NCBI RefSeq assembly: GCF_000512695.2
Contig: NZ_AZRW02000001.1
Coordinates: 62,001 to 126,000 of the forward strand
From: Pseudomonas sp. QTF5
Lineage (GTDB): Bacteria > Pseudomonadota > Gammaproteobacteria > Pseudomonadales > Pseudomonadaceae
Direction: 5' to 3'
DNA: 64,000 bases
The notes under the pieces were generated by a model, which worked only from the letters and a program-made list of their open reading frames with translations, searched no databases and was not told the DNA's origin. Made by a program: the position numbers and the translations under genes. Below, in pieces: positions 24,512 to 33,836 of the stretch (positions are counted from its first letter, which is position 1; every line of letters begins with the position of its first letter).

Positions 24512-26044
24512 ATGATTTCCATGCCCAAAGACCTTCCTGACGACCCTGCTTTGCTCAAGCAACTGCTTGAGCAAATGCTGAGTGAGCGCGAGTCGGATAA
24601 GGGCAAGATCGTTCATCTCGAAGAAGAAAACGCGTTGTTGCGTCAGCGCCTTTTCGGGCGCAAGTCAGAGCAGACAGCCGATCCCGCGACCCCGCAAATG
24701 GCCTTGTTCAACGAAGTTGAAAGCGTGGCCGAGTCTGTCGACGAAACGGTGGAAGAAGAGGTTGTCGCTCCGACCAAACATCGCGGTAAACGCAAGCCTC
24801 TGCCCGCCGATCTTCCGCGTATCGAAGTCATCCACGAACTGCCCGAGCACGAACTGACCTGCGCCTGCGGTTGCCGTAAACACACCATTGGTGAGGAAAT
24901 CAGCGAGCAGCTGGAGATCGTGCCGATGCAAATCCGTGTGATCAAACATGTCCGCAAGATCTACGGTTGCCGCGATTGCGAAACCGCACCGGTTACCGCG
25001 GACAAGCCCGCTCAACTGATTGAAAAAAGCATGGCCAGCCCAAGTGTCCTGGCGATGCTGCTGACGACCAAATACGTCGACGGCTTACCGCTTCACCGCT
25101 TCGAAAAAGTGCTGGGCCGCCACGGTATCGATATCCCACGCCAGACCTTGGCGCGCTGGGTTATCCAGTGCGGCGAACACCTGCAACCCTTGCTCAACTT
25201 GATGCGGGATCGACTGCTGGAAAGTCACGTCATCCACTGCGACGAAACGCGTGTACAGGTGATGAAAGAGCCTGATCGAGAGCCGACCAGTCAATCCTGG
25301 ATGTGGGTGCAAACCGGCGGACCGCCTAATCAGCCTGTGATCCTTTTTGACTACTCGACCAGCCGGGCGCAGGAGGTTCCGTCGCGCCTGCTCGAAGGTT
25401 ATCGCGGCTACCTGATGACCGACGATTATGCTGGTTACAACGCCTTGGGCGCGCAGTCCGGTGTCGAACGTTTAGGCTGTTGGGCCCATGCACGACGCAA
25501 GTTTGTCGAGGCGCAAAAGGTGCAGCCTAAAGGTAAAACCGGGCGTGCCGATATCGCCCTGAATCTGATCAACAAGCTGTACGGTATCGAGCGAGATTTA
25601 AAAGAAGTCGGCGATGAACATCGCCACGAAAGCCGACAGCAAAACAGCCTGCCGGTGTTGGCCCAATTGCAAACATGGTTGGAGAAAACCCAGCCACAAG
25701 TGACGGCGCAAAATGCACTGGGCAAAGCCATCAGCTACCTGGCCAGCAACTGGATCAAGTTGGTGCGCTACACCGAAGCCGGTTATTTGCCGATCGACAA
25801 CAACGCCGCCGAGCGCGCGATCCGGCCCTTCGTTATCGGGCGCAAGAACTGGCTGTTCAGCGATACGCCCAAGGGCGCAGCGGCCAGCGCTCAACTTTAC
25901 AGTTTGGTCGAGACGGCTAAAGCCAACGGCCAAGAGCCCTATGCGTGGCTGCGCCACGCACTTGAGCGCCTGCCACAGGCAACCTCGGTTGAAGATTACG
26001 AAGTCTTGCTGCCGTGGAACTGCTCACCCGCATCGCCTCGCTAA
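24512..26044 (+). CDS. tnpC: IS66-family transposase TnpC
   Basis: 510 residues, full length. A coiled-coil/leucine-rich N-terminus (12-48) is followed by a zinc-binding segment (Cys117, Cys119, Cys121, then Cys153 and Cys156). The DDE catalytic core has Asp244 (HCDET), Asp304 or Asp305 (TDDYAGY) and Glu434 (NAAERAIRP). All are present, so the element may still be active. An in-frame ATG at 24521 is an alternative start. Confidence 0.95.
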   Translation: MISMPKDLPDDPALLKQLLEQMLSERESDKGKIVHLEEENALLRQRLFGRKSEQTADPATPQMALFNEVESVAESVDETVEEEVVAPTKHRGKRKPLPADLPRIEVIHELPEHELTCACGCRKHTIGEEISEQLEIVPMQIRVIKHVRKIYGCRDCETAPVTADKPAQLIEKSMASPSVLAMLLTTKYVDGLPLHRFEKVLGRHGIDIPRQTLARWVIQCGEHLQPLLNLMRDRLLESHVIHCDETRVQVMKEPDREPTSQSWMWVQTGGPPNQPVILFDYSTSRAQEVPSRLLEGYRGYLMTDDYAGYNALGAQSGVERLGCWAHARRKFVEAQKVQPKGKTGRADIALNLINKLYGIERDLKEVGDEHRHESRQQNSLPVLAQLQTWLEKTQPQVTAQNALGKAISYLASNWIKLVRYTEAGYLPIDNNAAERAIRPFVIGRKNWLFSDTPKGAAASAQLYSLVETAKANGQEPYAWLRHALERLPQATSVEDYEVLLPWNCSPASPR

Positions 26045-26188
26045 GCGCGTCGCCTATTTTTGAACAGGTGGGGTTTATGGAGCGCTTACACAACAGCCTG
26101 CAAAGACAAGGCAATCAGGTGCAGTTCTGGGCGGCCCACGATGAGCCGAAGGCCCGCCTCAACCAGTTCAACAACGCTGAGGGTCAAC

Positions 26189-27130
26189 CTATAGCGTCAC
26201 TGCACGCTTTCGATCAAGGCTTTCGCCAAAGCCACGGATCACCTCCAGTAACGACTTCACCCGCAGCGGCAGATTCCCGGCCGGGTACACCGCGTGCATC
26301 TGCGGGCTCTCACCGCCGCTGGAGGTGAGTTTGTACTCGGGACAGACCCGGAGCAGGTGCCCCGCTTGCACTTCGGGCTCCGCCAGCCAGTCCGCCAGGC
26401 GGGCGATCCCGACGCCCGCCAGGGCCGCGTGGAACACCGCCAAACCCGAGCTGAAACGAAACTTGGGATGAACCCGAAAGCTGATGGCCTGCTCCTCACT
26501 GCGAAAATTCCATTCCTTGAGAATCCGCGGCGCCGTATGCAGGATCAGCGAGTGCGCCTCCAGGGCCTCGATGGAGTCGGGCATCCCGCGCCGCTCCAGG
26601 TACCCGGGGCTGGCATACAGATAACGTGAATAACTCCAGAGTGGAAAGCCGATCAGGTCACTGGATTGCGGAAACGCGCCGCGAATCGAGAAGTCCAGCT
26701 TGCTCTTGGCCGGGTCGATGGTTTCATCGGTGAAAATCACATCGACGTTCACGTCTGGATAACGCTCGCAGTACTGCGCGATCAACCGGGGCAATACCCC
26801 GTGCCCGAGAAACTCGGGGGCGGAAAAGCGGATCCAGCCACAGGCCAGGCCGCTGAGACCGGCCAGGTCTTCCTCCGCCTCACGTTGCAGATCCAGCATT
26901 TTGTAAGCGTGAGGCATCAAGCGCTCACCCGCCTCGGTCAAACTCACGGCATTGGACGAGCGATTGAACAACTTGACCCCGACACTTTCCTCCAGGGCTT
27001 GAACGGCACGGGTCAGCGCACTGGGGGAGCGCCCCAGAGTACGTGCCGCCGCGACAAAGCTGCGCTTGCGAGCCACCGTCGCGAAGGCTTCAAGTTCCCC
27101 CAACATATTCAACGCCACTGACCACCTCAT
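26189..27130 (-). CDS. LysR-family regulator divergent from the oxygenase operon
   Basis: 313 residues from ATG 27130 (ATG 27106 is the alternative; neither has a strong ribosome site). Winged helix-turn-helix ELEAFATVARKRSFVAAART and SPSALTRAVQALEESVGVKL, then the effector domain. It diverges from the oxygenase gene with about 97 bp between starts and is its likely regulator. Its tail overlaps the remains of the split adhesin-like gene. Confidence 0.9.
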   Translation of the reverse strand: MRWSVALNMLGELEAFATVARKRSFVAAARTLGRSPSALTRAVQALEESVGVKLFNRSSNAVSLTEAGERLMPHAYKMLDLQREAEEDLAGLSGLACGWIRFSAPEFLGHGVLPRLIAQYCERYPDVNVDVIFTDETIDPAKSKLDFSIRGAFPQSSDLIGFPLWSYSRYLYASPGYLERRGMPDSIEALEAHSLILHTAPRILKEWNFRSEEQAISFRVHPKFRFSSGLAVFHAALAGVGIARLADWLAEPEVQAGHLLRVCPEYKLTSSGGESPQMHAVYPAGNLPLRVKSLLEVIRGFGESLDRKRAVTL

Positions 27131-27227
27131 TGCACTTTTCACAACGTGGCATTGCAACACAAAAAAGGCCCTTCCGTTAACCTTCCCGCTCAACCCACAA
27201 GGATGGGGCAAACAGGAGCAGAAGGAC

Positions 27228-28313
27228 GTGTCGAAGCTGGATGAAATAGTCGGAAAATCAACGGCCCATATCGGTGAAGAAGTTCATGAATGGCTGGAAA
27301 AAAAATCATCGACTTCGACCCGACAGGAGATACCGCAAATTCATCTGTCATTCGAAGAACAGCGCACACTGCAAACCGGCCTGGCATCGCTGGCCGTGAC
27401 CGACAGCGCCTCGGGCATCCGCCACATGCCGGCCTTGGGGCAGTTGCTGGAAAGTGTCCTGTCCGCCGAGAAAATCCAGCAGTTGCGCCACTTTCCCCAG
27501 GCCCGAGAAGTGGCGATGATCGTCAGGGGATTGCCGCTGGACCCGCAACTGCCCGCCACGCCCTACGACATGGAGCCGGGTATCGAGAACGTGTCGGTTC
27601 TGGCCGGGGCTATCCTGTCCGTGCTGCAAATCCTGCAAACCCGTCCGCTGGCATACGAGGGTGAAAGCGACGACACGGTGTTCCGCCACGTATCGCCCAA
27701 GCGCAAGCGAGAGACCGAAAAGAGCTCCTATGGCTCGCGCGCGGACCTGGACATGCATGTCGACAACCCTCACCTGCCCTTGACCTGCGAACCCGTCTCG
27801 CAGTTGTCGGCTTGTCCGGAGTACTTGTCCCTGACCGGCCTGCGCTGCGAGCCCGGCGTGCCGACGCGCATCGTCGCCATTGACGACGTGCTGGCCATGC
27901 TGCCGGCCTGCGTCGAAGAAGAATTGTCACGACCGAACTTCGCCATTCGCCGACCGGCCTCCTTCGGCAAACAGGGTAACGTGCTGGAAAACGTCCCCCT
28001 GCTGTACAGAAGCGCAACCGGTGGCCTGTATTGCCGCTACAACAAAGCGAGTGTCGAAGCGAACTGCGCCAACGCGCAGCTTGCCCTGCAACTGTTCGCC
28101 GCCGCCGCCAATCATCCCGATGTCGTGCACCACATACTGCTGCAACCGGGGGACATGCTGATCTTCAAGAACCAGCAAACCCTGCATGCCCGGGACGGTT
28201 TTACCCCCCGCTACGACGGTCGCGACCGCTGGATGCTGCGTGTCTTCGGGGTCAACGACCTGGCACGCGTGATGCCGCTGGACCCTCACCTCCCCTTCAT
28301 CGTCAGAGCCTGA
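27228..28313 (+). CDS. Fe(II)/2-oxoglutarate oxygenase of the TauD / clavaminate-synthase-like group
   Basis: 361 residues from GTG 27228, behind AGGAGCAGAAGGAC; the longer frame from 27066 overlaps the LysR start and is unlikely. The iron facial triad is visible: His177-x-Asp179 (DMHVDNPH) and His320 (QTLHARDGF), with Arg334 or Arg338 (RWMLRVF) to bind 2-oxoglutarate. Layout is closest to the amino-acid hydroxylases AsnO and VioC, where the triad is HxE/D, and to gamma-butyrobetaine/TauD relatives. Substrate unknown. It is followed after 4 bp by a TSUP permease and then by a YbaK-type deacylase, suggesting a free amino acid as substrate (inference). Confidence 0.85.
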   Translation: MSKLDEIVGKSTAHIGEEVHEWLEKKSSTSTRQEIPQIHLSFEEQRTLQTGLASLAVTDSASGIRHMPALGQLLESVLSAEKIQQLRHFPQAREVAMIVRGLPLDPQLPATPYDMEPGIENVSVLAGAILSVLQILQTRPLAYEGESDDTVFRHVSPKRKRETEKSSYGSRADLDMHVDNPHLPLTCEPVSQLSACPEYLSLTGLRCEPGVPTRIVAIDDVLAMLPACVEEELSRPNFAIRRPASFGKQGNVLENVPLLYRSATGGLYCRYNKASVEANCANAQLALQLFAAAANHPDVVHHILLQPGDMLIFKNQQTLHARDGFTPRYDGRDRWMLRVFGVNDLARVMPLDPHLPFIVRA

Positions 28314-28317
28314 TTTC

Positions 28318-29076
28318 ATGGTCGATATTGTCATCCTTTGCGTGTTCGCCTTCGCCGCCGGCTTGATCGATGCGGCGGTGGGCGGCGGCGGACTGATCCA
28401 GATACCCGCGCTGTTCAACGTGCTGCCCACGGCACAACCGGCGGCGCTGCTGGGTACCAACAAAGTCGCAGCGGCTTGCGGCACCGCATTCGCGGCGCGG
28501 TCCTTCGTGCGCAAGGTGGTGATCAACTGGGGCCTGGTGATTCCCGCCGCCTGTGCGGCCTTTGTCATGGCCTTCTTCGGAGCGGCCACGGTGTCGTTCG
28601 TACCCCAGTCGATGATCCGGCCGGCGGTACTGGTGTTGATCGTACTGATGGCGATCTACACCTTCTGGAAAAAGGACTTCGGCGCCCTGCACAAACCCAT
28701 GCGCATCGGTACCAAAGAGAAACTGCTGGCGATCGTCATCGGCGGTGCCATCGGCTTCTACGACGGTCTGTTCGGTCCCGGTACTGGCAGCTTTCTGATC
28801 TTCCTGTTTATCCGCTGCTTCGCTTTCGACTTCCTTCATGCCTCGGCGTCGGCCAAGCTGGTGAACATCGCGACCAACGTAGCGGCGCTGATATTCTTCA
28901 TTCCGACGGGTAACGTGCTCTACCTGATCGCAATCCCCATGGCGGCATTCAACATCCTGGGCGCGCTGACCGGTACCTGGCTGGCGGTTCATAAAGGCGT
29001 GCCCTTTGTCCGGGCCCTGTTCCTGGTGTTGCTGGTGATCCTGATCAGCAAGCTGTCCTACGATCTGTTCCTGTAA
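28318..29076 (+). CDS. TSUP (TauE/SafE) family permease
   Basis: 252 residues, about eight membrane helices. The family's glycine-rich opening GLIDAAVGGGGLIQIPAL (14-31) and the repeat-two counterpart GFYDGLFGPGTGSFLIF (140-156) are clear. TSUP proteins carry sulfite, sulfoacetate, taurine-related or other small anions, often outward. It begins 4 bp after the oxygenase stop, so it is translationally coupled. With the oxygenase it could export the hydroxylated product. Confidence 0.9.
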   Translation: MVDIVILCVFAFAAGLIDAAVGGGGLIQIPALFNVLPTAQPAALLGTNKVAAACGTAFAARSFVRKVVINWGLVIPAACAAFVMAFFGAATVSFVPQSMIRPAVLVLIVLMAIYTFWKKDFGALHKPMRIGTKEKLLAIVIGGAIGFYDGLFGPGTGSFLIFLFIRCFAFDFLHASASAKLVNIATNVAALIFFIPTGNVLYLIAIPMAAFNILGALTGTWLAVHKGVPFVRALFLVLLVILISKLSYDLFL

Positions 29077-29092
29077 ACCTGAGGAAAACCAC

Positions 29093-29572
29093 ATGCATCC
29101 CATGTTCGATCGCCTGGTGGCGCTACTCGATGCCCGCGCAGCCTCCTACCGAGTGTTGATGCACGATGCCGAGGGCCAGTCGGCGCGGGTCGCCGAAATC
29201 CGCGGCACCGAGCCCGGCCAAGGCGCGAAGGCCATGCTCTGCTCGCTCAAGGGTCAGGCCGAACCGTATGCCCTGGTGATATTGCCAGGCGACCAGAAGC
29301 TCGACATGAAGAAGGTCGGAGCGGCCCTGGGCGGGAAAAAAGCCGAACTGGTGAAGGCCGAAACCGCCATGGGACTGACCGGGTGCCAGATCGGCGCTAT
29401 CCCTCCTTTCGTCTTCGATGAGCGGATTCAATTGATCGTCGATCCGGCCCTGACCACCGGCTACCGCGAAATCGCCTTCAACGCCGGTCGACTGGATGCA
29501 TCGATGGTGCTTGATACGCAGGATTATCTGGCAATTGCCAAGCCTCGGTTGCTGGACATCAGCCAGGCCTGA
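29093..29572 (+). CDS. YbaK/EbsC-family aminoacyl-tRNA deacylase domain protein
   Basis: 159 residues, a free-standing editing domain of the YbaK/ProX superfamily. The lysine of LILPGDQKLDMKKVGAALGG matches the family's catalytic/tRNA-end-binding Lys, and TGCQIGAIPPFVF is the GxxPF-type motif. Family members hydrolyse mischarged Cys-tRNAPro, Ala-tRNAPro and similar species. It is 16 bp downstream of the permease in the same operon, an unusual place for an editing enzyme. A function protecting translation from the operon's own product is an inference. Confidence 0.88.
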   Translation: MHPMFDRLVALLDARAASYRVLMHDAEGQSARVAEIRGTEPGQGAKAMLCSLKGQAEPYALVILPGDQKLDMKKVGAALGGKKAELVKAETAMGLTGCQIGAIPPFVFDERIQLIVDPALTTGYREIAFNAGRLDASMVLDTQDYLAIAKPRLLDISQA

Positions 29573-29648
29573 GCACACCGTTACTGCGTGGGTGAATGCC
29601 AGTAACCGTGACTTGCCACTCAATTAACAAGACAAGGAATGCCCGTTC

Positions 29649-30041
29649 ATGAAATTTGGCTACATGATCATCTACGTCCCGGACGTCGTTGCCTCACTCC
29701 AGTTCTTTTCGTCAGCCTTCGGGTTTAGCGTTCGCTTCCTCCATGAATCCAACACCTACGGCGAACTCGAAACAGGGGAAACCGCGCTGGCATTCGCCGC
29801 CGATGAACTGGCCGCGATGAACTTCAGCGCGGGCCATGTCTCGGCACACTCCTCCCCCAAACCACTCGGAATCGAAGTAGGCCTGGTGACCGAGGACGTT
29901 CCGGCGGCGCACGCCAGAGCGTTGAAGGCGGGAGCCACCGAAATTTCCGCACCAAGCGCCAAGCCCTGGGGACAAATCGTCTCTTACGTTCGATGCCCTG
30001 ACGGAACGTTGGTAGAACTCTGCACGCCGGTACAGCAGTAA
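29649..30041 (+). CDS. VOC-superfamily (glyoxalase/bleomycin-resistance-like) protein
   Basis: 130 residues. Two beta-alpha-beta-beta-beta modules: YMIIYVPDVVASLQFFSSAFG opens the first, PLGIEVGLVTEDVPAAHARA the second. The typical end, CPDGTLVELCTP, supplies the Glu ligand. Usual metal-ligand positions are only partly filled, so metal dependence is uncertain. It follows the oxygenase operon after 76 bp, likely with its own promoter. Substrate unknown. Confidence 0.85.
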   Translation: MKFGYMIIYVPDVVASLQFFSSAFGFSVRFLHESNTYGELETGETALAFAADELAAMNFSAGHVSAHSSPKPLGIEVGLVTEDVPAAHARALKAGATEISAPSAKPWGQIVSYVRCPDGTLVELCTPVQQ

Positions 30042-30059
30042 TCGGGGATCGGTGAGTCG

Positions 30060-30081
30060 GCATCGCCTCTATAGGCGATGC
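30060..30081 (+). terminator. Hairpin after the VOC gene
   Basis: GCATCGCCT pairs perfectly with AGGCGATGC around CTAT, 18 bp after the VOC stop. A T-rich stretch (TGTCTCTCTT) follows weakly. The rest of 30082-30346 shows no gene or repeat. Confidence 0.5.
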
Positions 30082-30346
30082 TGGCGTGTCTCTCTTCGAA
30101 CGTCCAAAGCCACGCTGCATAAAATTGCTTTCATCACAGAACTGCATGACTTCAGCCAACAAGCCCTTCGCCTCGCCGCTGAATCATCAAAAACGACCGT
30201 CCGTAACTCTGCCCCGGCAGCCTCTCACCCTTCGCTATTCTTAACCACACACCACCGCTGGCACGGCTGAACGCAGGGCTTGCGGCATCATCGTCAGGAG
30301 TAGGGATCCGGGTAAGGAGCACGCCACTTCAACAGAGTATCGAATA

Positions 30347-30652
30347 ATGAAAATGCTACTGATGGTCGAGTTTCCCCATGAGCCTTTCAACGCGCTTGTC
30401 AGGTCGGGGAAGATCGGCGAAATCATGAACCGCGTCCTGGAAACCATTAAGCCGGAGGCGACTTATTTCACTGAGCACGACGGCATGCGAAGTGGGATTT
30501 TTCTGATCGATATAGAAGACCCTTCCGAAATTCCCGGCTATGCGGAACCTTTCTTTCTCAACTTTCAGGCCAGCTGCAAACTGCGCGTGGTCATGAGTGC
30601 GCAGAACCTGCAAGACGCGGGTCTGGAGGAGCTCGGAAAAGCATGGGGGTGA
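30347..30652 (+). CDS. Small conserved protein, DUF3303-like
   Basis: 101 residues of ferredoxin-like pattern (MKMLLMVEFPHEPFNALV, then GIFLIDIEDPSEIPGYAEPF, then LRVVMSAQNLQDAG). Similar small proteins are annotated as panthothenate-synthetase-like or DUF3303, with no proven activity. Stand-alone gene, convergent with the cytochrome c gene 23 bp away. Confidence 0.65.
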   Translation: MKMLLMVEFPHEPFNALVRSGKIGEIMNRVLETIKPEATYFTEHDGMRSGIFLIDIEDPSEIPGYAEPFFLNFQASCKLRVVMSAQNLQDAGLEELGKAWG

Positions 30653-30675
30653 GGCGCGGCGCATTGAGGCACAGA

Positions 30676-31065
30676 TTATTGCGGCTGAAATGTCTGAAGG
30701 TAGGCCAACAGGTTTTCGATCTTCTCCGGATCGCTGAGGCCCCAGAAAATCATGCGGGTTCCGGGGACCACTTCTTTTGGCGCTTCGATGTATGCGGTGA
30801 GTGTTTCGCGGGTCCAGACGACGCCTGATGATTTCATCGCGGATGAGTACTGGTAGTCCGTCGTGCTTCCCGCAGGGCGCCCGAAGATGGCATTGAGTTG
30901 CGGACCAAAAGAGCCCCGTGCCGAAGTCCCCACTTGATGACAGCTGCCGCAAATGTGGTTAAACAGTTTCTGACCGGCTTCAGCCTCCCCCGCCGCTTCT
31001 GCTTGCATGCTGAATAATCCGGTATTAAGCATCAAGGCGAAGGTAAGTGCGGTGGCGTTTTTCAT
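30676..31065 (-). CDS. Class I c-type cytochrome (c550-like), periplasmic
   Basis: 129 residues. A signal peptide (to about AEAAG) leads into the mature protein. Heme site CGSCH has Cys39, Cys42 and His43; the distal Met ligand is in PGTRMIFWG. NAIFGRPAGSTTDYQYSSAM is typical of mitochondrial-type/c550 cytochromes. It carries electrons in the periplasm; partner not visible nearby. Confidence 0.92.
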   Translation of the reverse strand: MKNATALTFALMLNTGLFSMQAEAAGEAEAGQKLFNHICGSCHQVGTSARGSFGPQLNAIFGRPAGSTTDYQYSSAMKSSGVVWTRETLTAYIEAPKEVVPGTRMIFWGLSDPEKIENLLAYLQTFQPQ

Positions 31066-31199
31066 GGGGCGGCTCCAAATCAGGTATTGCTGACAGCAAA
31101 AACGGGCGGCTATTTCATCATGACTGGCTGCTGCGCCGAAGCCTTGAAGTTAACCTATAACTCTCTTCGTCCCTTTAACGTCGTTGCAGGAGCGCCAGA

Positions 31200-31997
31200 A
31201 TGAAACCCGTCGAACCTTTTTTCCGGGACTCGGGCGTGGGCCCGGGCGTTGTCTGCTTTCATGCCAATGCGAGTCACTCGGTGCAGTGGCGTGGACTGCA
31301 AGATCACCTGGCCGCAACGTTTCGGGTTCTCGCGCTCGATTCGTTTGGCGCCGGCAAGAGCCCGCCATGGCCCACCGATCGAATCGTCACCCTCAGTGAA
31401 GAAGCGCGCTTCGCCGAGCCGGTGCTCGCCCGCGCCGGCGAACCGCTCATTCTGGTCGGTCACTCTTATGGTGCGGCGGTGGCGTTGGTCGCGGCGTTGC
31501 AGAACCCTGGCCGGGTGCGCGCCATGGCTTTGTATGAGCCAACATTATTTGCCCTGCTCGACGCTGAATCGCCTCCACCCAATGAAGCGGATGCCATCCG
31601 TGAAGTCGTCGCAGACGCCGGGCTGGCACTTGAGGCGGGCAACCTGGACGCAGCGGCCCAGCGCTTCATTGACTACTGGATGGGCGCCGGGGCCTGGGAG
31701 CAAACCCCGGCACAACGCAAGCCTTCCATCGCCGCCGCGGTCGCCAATGTGCAGGGCTGGGCTCATGCGTTGTTGAACGAACCGACGCCATTGCAGGCGT
31801 TCCGTTCGCTCAACCTGCCGGTGCTGTTCATGGTCGGCAAGGATTCGCCGGCATCGTCACGGGCAGTGGCGCGGCTGCTGACCGGCTCACTGCCGAACGT
31901 TGAAGTGGTAGAACTCGAGGGGCTCGGTCATATGGGGCCGGTGACGCATCCGGAGATCGTCAATCAGGTCATCGTGCAATTTATTGAGCGCAGTTGA
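31200..31997 (+). CDS. Alpha/beta hydrolase
   Basis: 265 residues behind AGGAG. Compact alpha/beta hydrolase: oxyanion side CFHANASHSVQW (24-35), nucleophile elbow GHSYGAA with Ser near residue 88, acid in VGKDSPAS, and final His in EGLGHMGPV. No signal peptide, so cytosolic. Not clearly tied to neighbours, and the substrate is not readable. Confidence 0.88.
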   Translation: MKPVEPFFRDSGVGPGVVCFHANASHSVQWRGLQDHLAATFRVLALDSFGAGKSPPWPTDRIVTLSEEARFAEPVLARAGEPLILVGHSYGAAVALVAALQNPGRVRAMALYEPTLFALLDAESPPPNEADAIREVVADAGLALEAGNLDAAAQRFIDYWMGAGAWEQTPAQRKPSIAAAVANVQGWAHALLNEPTPLQAFRSLNLPVLFMVGKDSPASSRAVARLLTGSLPNVEVVELEGLGHMGPVTHPEIVNQVIVQFIERS

Positions 31998-32012
31998 CCT
32001 GACTTCACACCG

Positions 32013-32660
32013 TTACAGCGCAGGACGCTGCAGGTTGACCCACTCCTGCACCGCAGGCCGCTGCCATTGACGCTGTGCGTATTCCACCAGCGCGGGTGGC
32101 ACGGCGTCACCGTTGAGTATCAGCCGGTTGAGCATCAAGGCCAGGTCCACATCGGCGATCGACCATTGGCCGAACAAATTCTCGCGGCCGTCAGCCAGTA
32201 GCGCTTGCGCGGCACCGATCAGCTTGCGCGCGGCCGACTCGGCAGCGGGCGACAAAGGCGCTGCCTTGAGGCCATAAAACACCACCAGCGTGGATCGCTC
32301 CTGCCGAATGGGCAGCAGGTCACTGCGCAGCCATGCCTGGACTTGTCGTGCCTTCGCGCGTTGCATCAAGTCTTGCGGGTAAACCGGCGTCTGAGGGAAA
32401 ACGTCTTCCAGGTATTCAGTGATCGCCGACGATTCAGACAAGGCAAAGTCGCCATGCACGAGCGTCGGTACGCGCTGGGTCAGTGACAGGCTGGCATAGT
32501 CTTGTGCCTGGTTTTCAGCCGCGTCGAGGTCCAGCGGGCTCAGTTCGAATTCGATGCCCTTTTCGCGAAGGACCACGAAAGCCGACATCGCATAAGGGCT
32601 GGTGAATTGAGCATCAACGTACAGGCGCAGGCGGGAATCATTCACGGGGGTCATCTCCAT
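32013..32660 (-). CDS. yfcF: Glutathione S-transferase, YfcF-like
   Basis: 215 residues from ATG 32660 (ATG 32654 also possible; the frame to 32708 lacks a site). N-terminal thioredoxin-like domain with RLYVDAQFTSPYAMSAFVVL and the cis-Pro/SES motif RVPTLVHGDFALSESSAI; C-terminal helical domain with WSIADVDLALML. The sequence order is that of E. coli YfcF, a GSH transferase/peroxidase linked to oxidative stress. Confidence 0.8.
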   Translation of the reverse strand: MEMTPVNDSRLRLYVDAQFTSPYAMSAFVVLREKGIEFELSPLDLDAAENQAQDYASLSLTQRVPTLVHGDFALSESSAITEYLEDVFPQTPVYPQDLMQRAKARQVQAWLRSDLLPIRQERSTLVVFYGLKAAPLSPAAESAARKLIGAAQALLADGRENLFGQWSIADVDLALMLNRLILNGDAVPPALVEYAQRQWQRPAVQEWVNLQRPAL

Positions 32661-32758
32661 ATGGTGAGCAGACACGCTACGAGATCCAGAGCCATAAAGA
32701 AAATTCATGATTTTTATGGGGGCATTCCTGAGCGGAATACCTACGATTGAAAAGCCGC

Positions 32759-33724
32759 TCAGCTCGCATTCGGTTGAAACTTCTTCCGGTAAGCCGCTGG
32801 AAGCATGCCCACTCGCTGCCGAAAAAGCCTGCGAAAGGAGTTGCCATCCTCGTAACCGACTTTGTAAGTGATGCTGTCCAGCGTCATCCGTGTTGATTCA
32901 AGCAGCTGCTTTGCCCTCTCCACGCGTAGCGCTTGCAGGTAGGTCAGCGGCGTATAACCCGTGGCGTCCTTGAAACGCCTTTTGAAGTTCCTGACGCCGA
33001 ACCCGAATCGCTGGGCCACGTCATTGATCAACAGCGGCTGATGAAAGTGATCCTCCAGCCAATCTTGAACGCGCAGGATATCGCCATCCCCATGGTTCTT
33101 CGGCAGTGACCACATGACATAGACCGATTGCTCGCTGCGCACGTTGTCGACCAACAAGTATTTGCCACACTTCTGCGCCAGCTCCAGTGAAGCGAACCGG
33201 CGGATGAGGTGCAGCAAAAGATCCATGGCCGCACTCGCGCCCCCGCAGGTGATGACGCGATTGTCCTCGCAAAGGATATGCGCCTCCTCCAGACAGACCG
33301 CGGAATACCGACGGCGAAAAAGATCGGCGAAGGCCCAATGTGTGGTGGCACGAATACCGTCCAGCATTCTCGCTTCGGCCAGCATGAACGCTGCTGTACA
33401 CATTGAAGCCACAACGGCACCTTGGGCATGCTGTTGGCGCAGCCACGGCCCATAACCTGCAAATGCAGGCAAGGCATCCTTCAGGGTGAAGAGGAACCCC
33501 GGGATTACCACCAGATCGGTTCGGCAGACTTCGGCGATGGATCGGTCTACGCGTAGCGTCTGCCCGCCCCACGCGGCGACGTCACCGCCATCCAATGAGG
33601 CAACGACCACATCAAACGGCGCGCTGGTGGTGCCAGCGAACAGGTTGGCGGCACTGAGCACCTCCAGCGCCAAGGTGGCGCTGGCGGCGGAACATTGATC
33701 AGCCAATAACAGAGTAACGTGCAT
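32759..33724 (-). CDS. GlxA-family transcriptional regulator (DJ-1-like domain plus AraC HTH)
   Basis: 321 residues. The N-terminal DJ-1/PfpI-like domain (1-200) keeps a Cys at the elbow (VASMCTAAFML). Two AraC helix-turn-helix units are at the C-terminus (LLINDVAQRFGFGVRNFKRR; MTLDSITYKVGYEDGNSFRR). Such regulators sense small metabolites; targets unknown. It diverges from the thioesterase gene. Confidence 0.9.
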   Translation of the reverse strand: MHVTLLLADQCSAASATLALEVLSAANLFAGTTSAPFDVVVASLDGGDVAAWGGQTLRVDRSIAEVCRTDLVVIPGFLFTLKDALPAFAGYGPWLRQQHAQGAVVASMCTAAFMLAEARMLDGIRATTHWAFADLFRRRYSAVCLEEAHILCEDNRVITCGGASAAMDLLLHLIRRFASLELAQKCGKYLLVDNVRSEQSVYVMWSLPKNHGDGDILRVQDWLEDHFHQPLLINDVAQRFGFGVRNFKRRFKDATGYTPLTYLQALRVERAKQLLESTRMTLDSITYKVGYEDGNSFRRLFRQRVGMLPAAYRKKFQPNAS

Positions 33725-33836
33725 GAATGAATGATCCCGATTGCGCTTTTCGCATGAAAAAAGTCATTTGTGCACCTACCTTATCCGATTTCTCCGCCCT
33801 AAAGTGCACCCCTCTACTCCAGCCCTCGGCGTACTT

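Larger units (their letters stand above)
24049..26089 (+). mobile_element. Complete IS66-family insertion sequence (2041 bp)
   Basis: Ends start GTAAGCGCTCCATGAACCCC (24049) and, inverted, GTAAGCGCTCCATAAACCCC (ending 26089): 22 bp with one mismatch. The 8-bp target duplication ACAACAGC is at 24041-24048 and 26090-26097. It carries tnpB and tnpC; no tnpA frame is present. An intact 8-bp duplication indicates a fairly recent insertion. GTAAGC ends and 8-bp duplications are established IS66 features. Confidence 0.95.
23878..26188 (+). pseudogene. Surface-adhesin-E-like gene split by IS66
   Basis: Coding parts are 23878-24048 and 26098 onward; 24049-26097 is the inserted element plus one target copy. 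Rejoining at the duplicated ACAACAGC keeps the frame: LACKNLPRPDWRQVAETDDE, QWLLLDNNS, then LQRQGNQVQFWAAHDEPKAR and LNQFNNAEG. The W-LLDNNSLQRQGNQVQFW pattern fits the surface-adhesin protein E domain. After about 26175 the frame runs into the tail of the opposite-strand LysR gene, so the 3' end was also lost. No signal peptide precedes it, so the front may be incomplete too. Confidence 0.6.
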
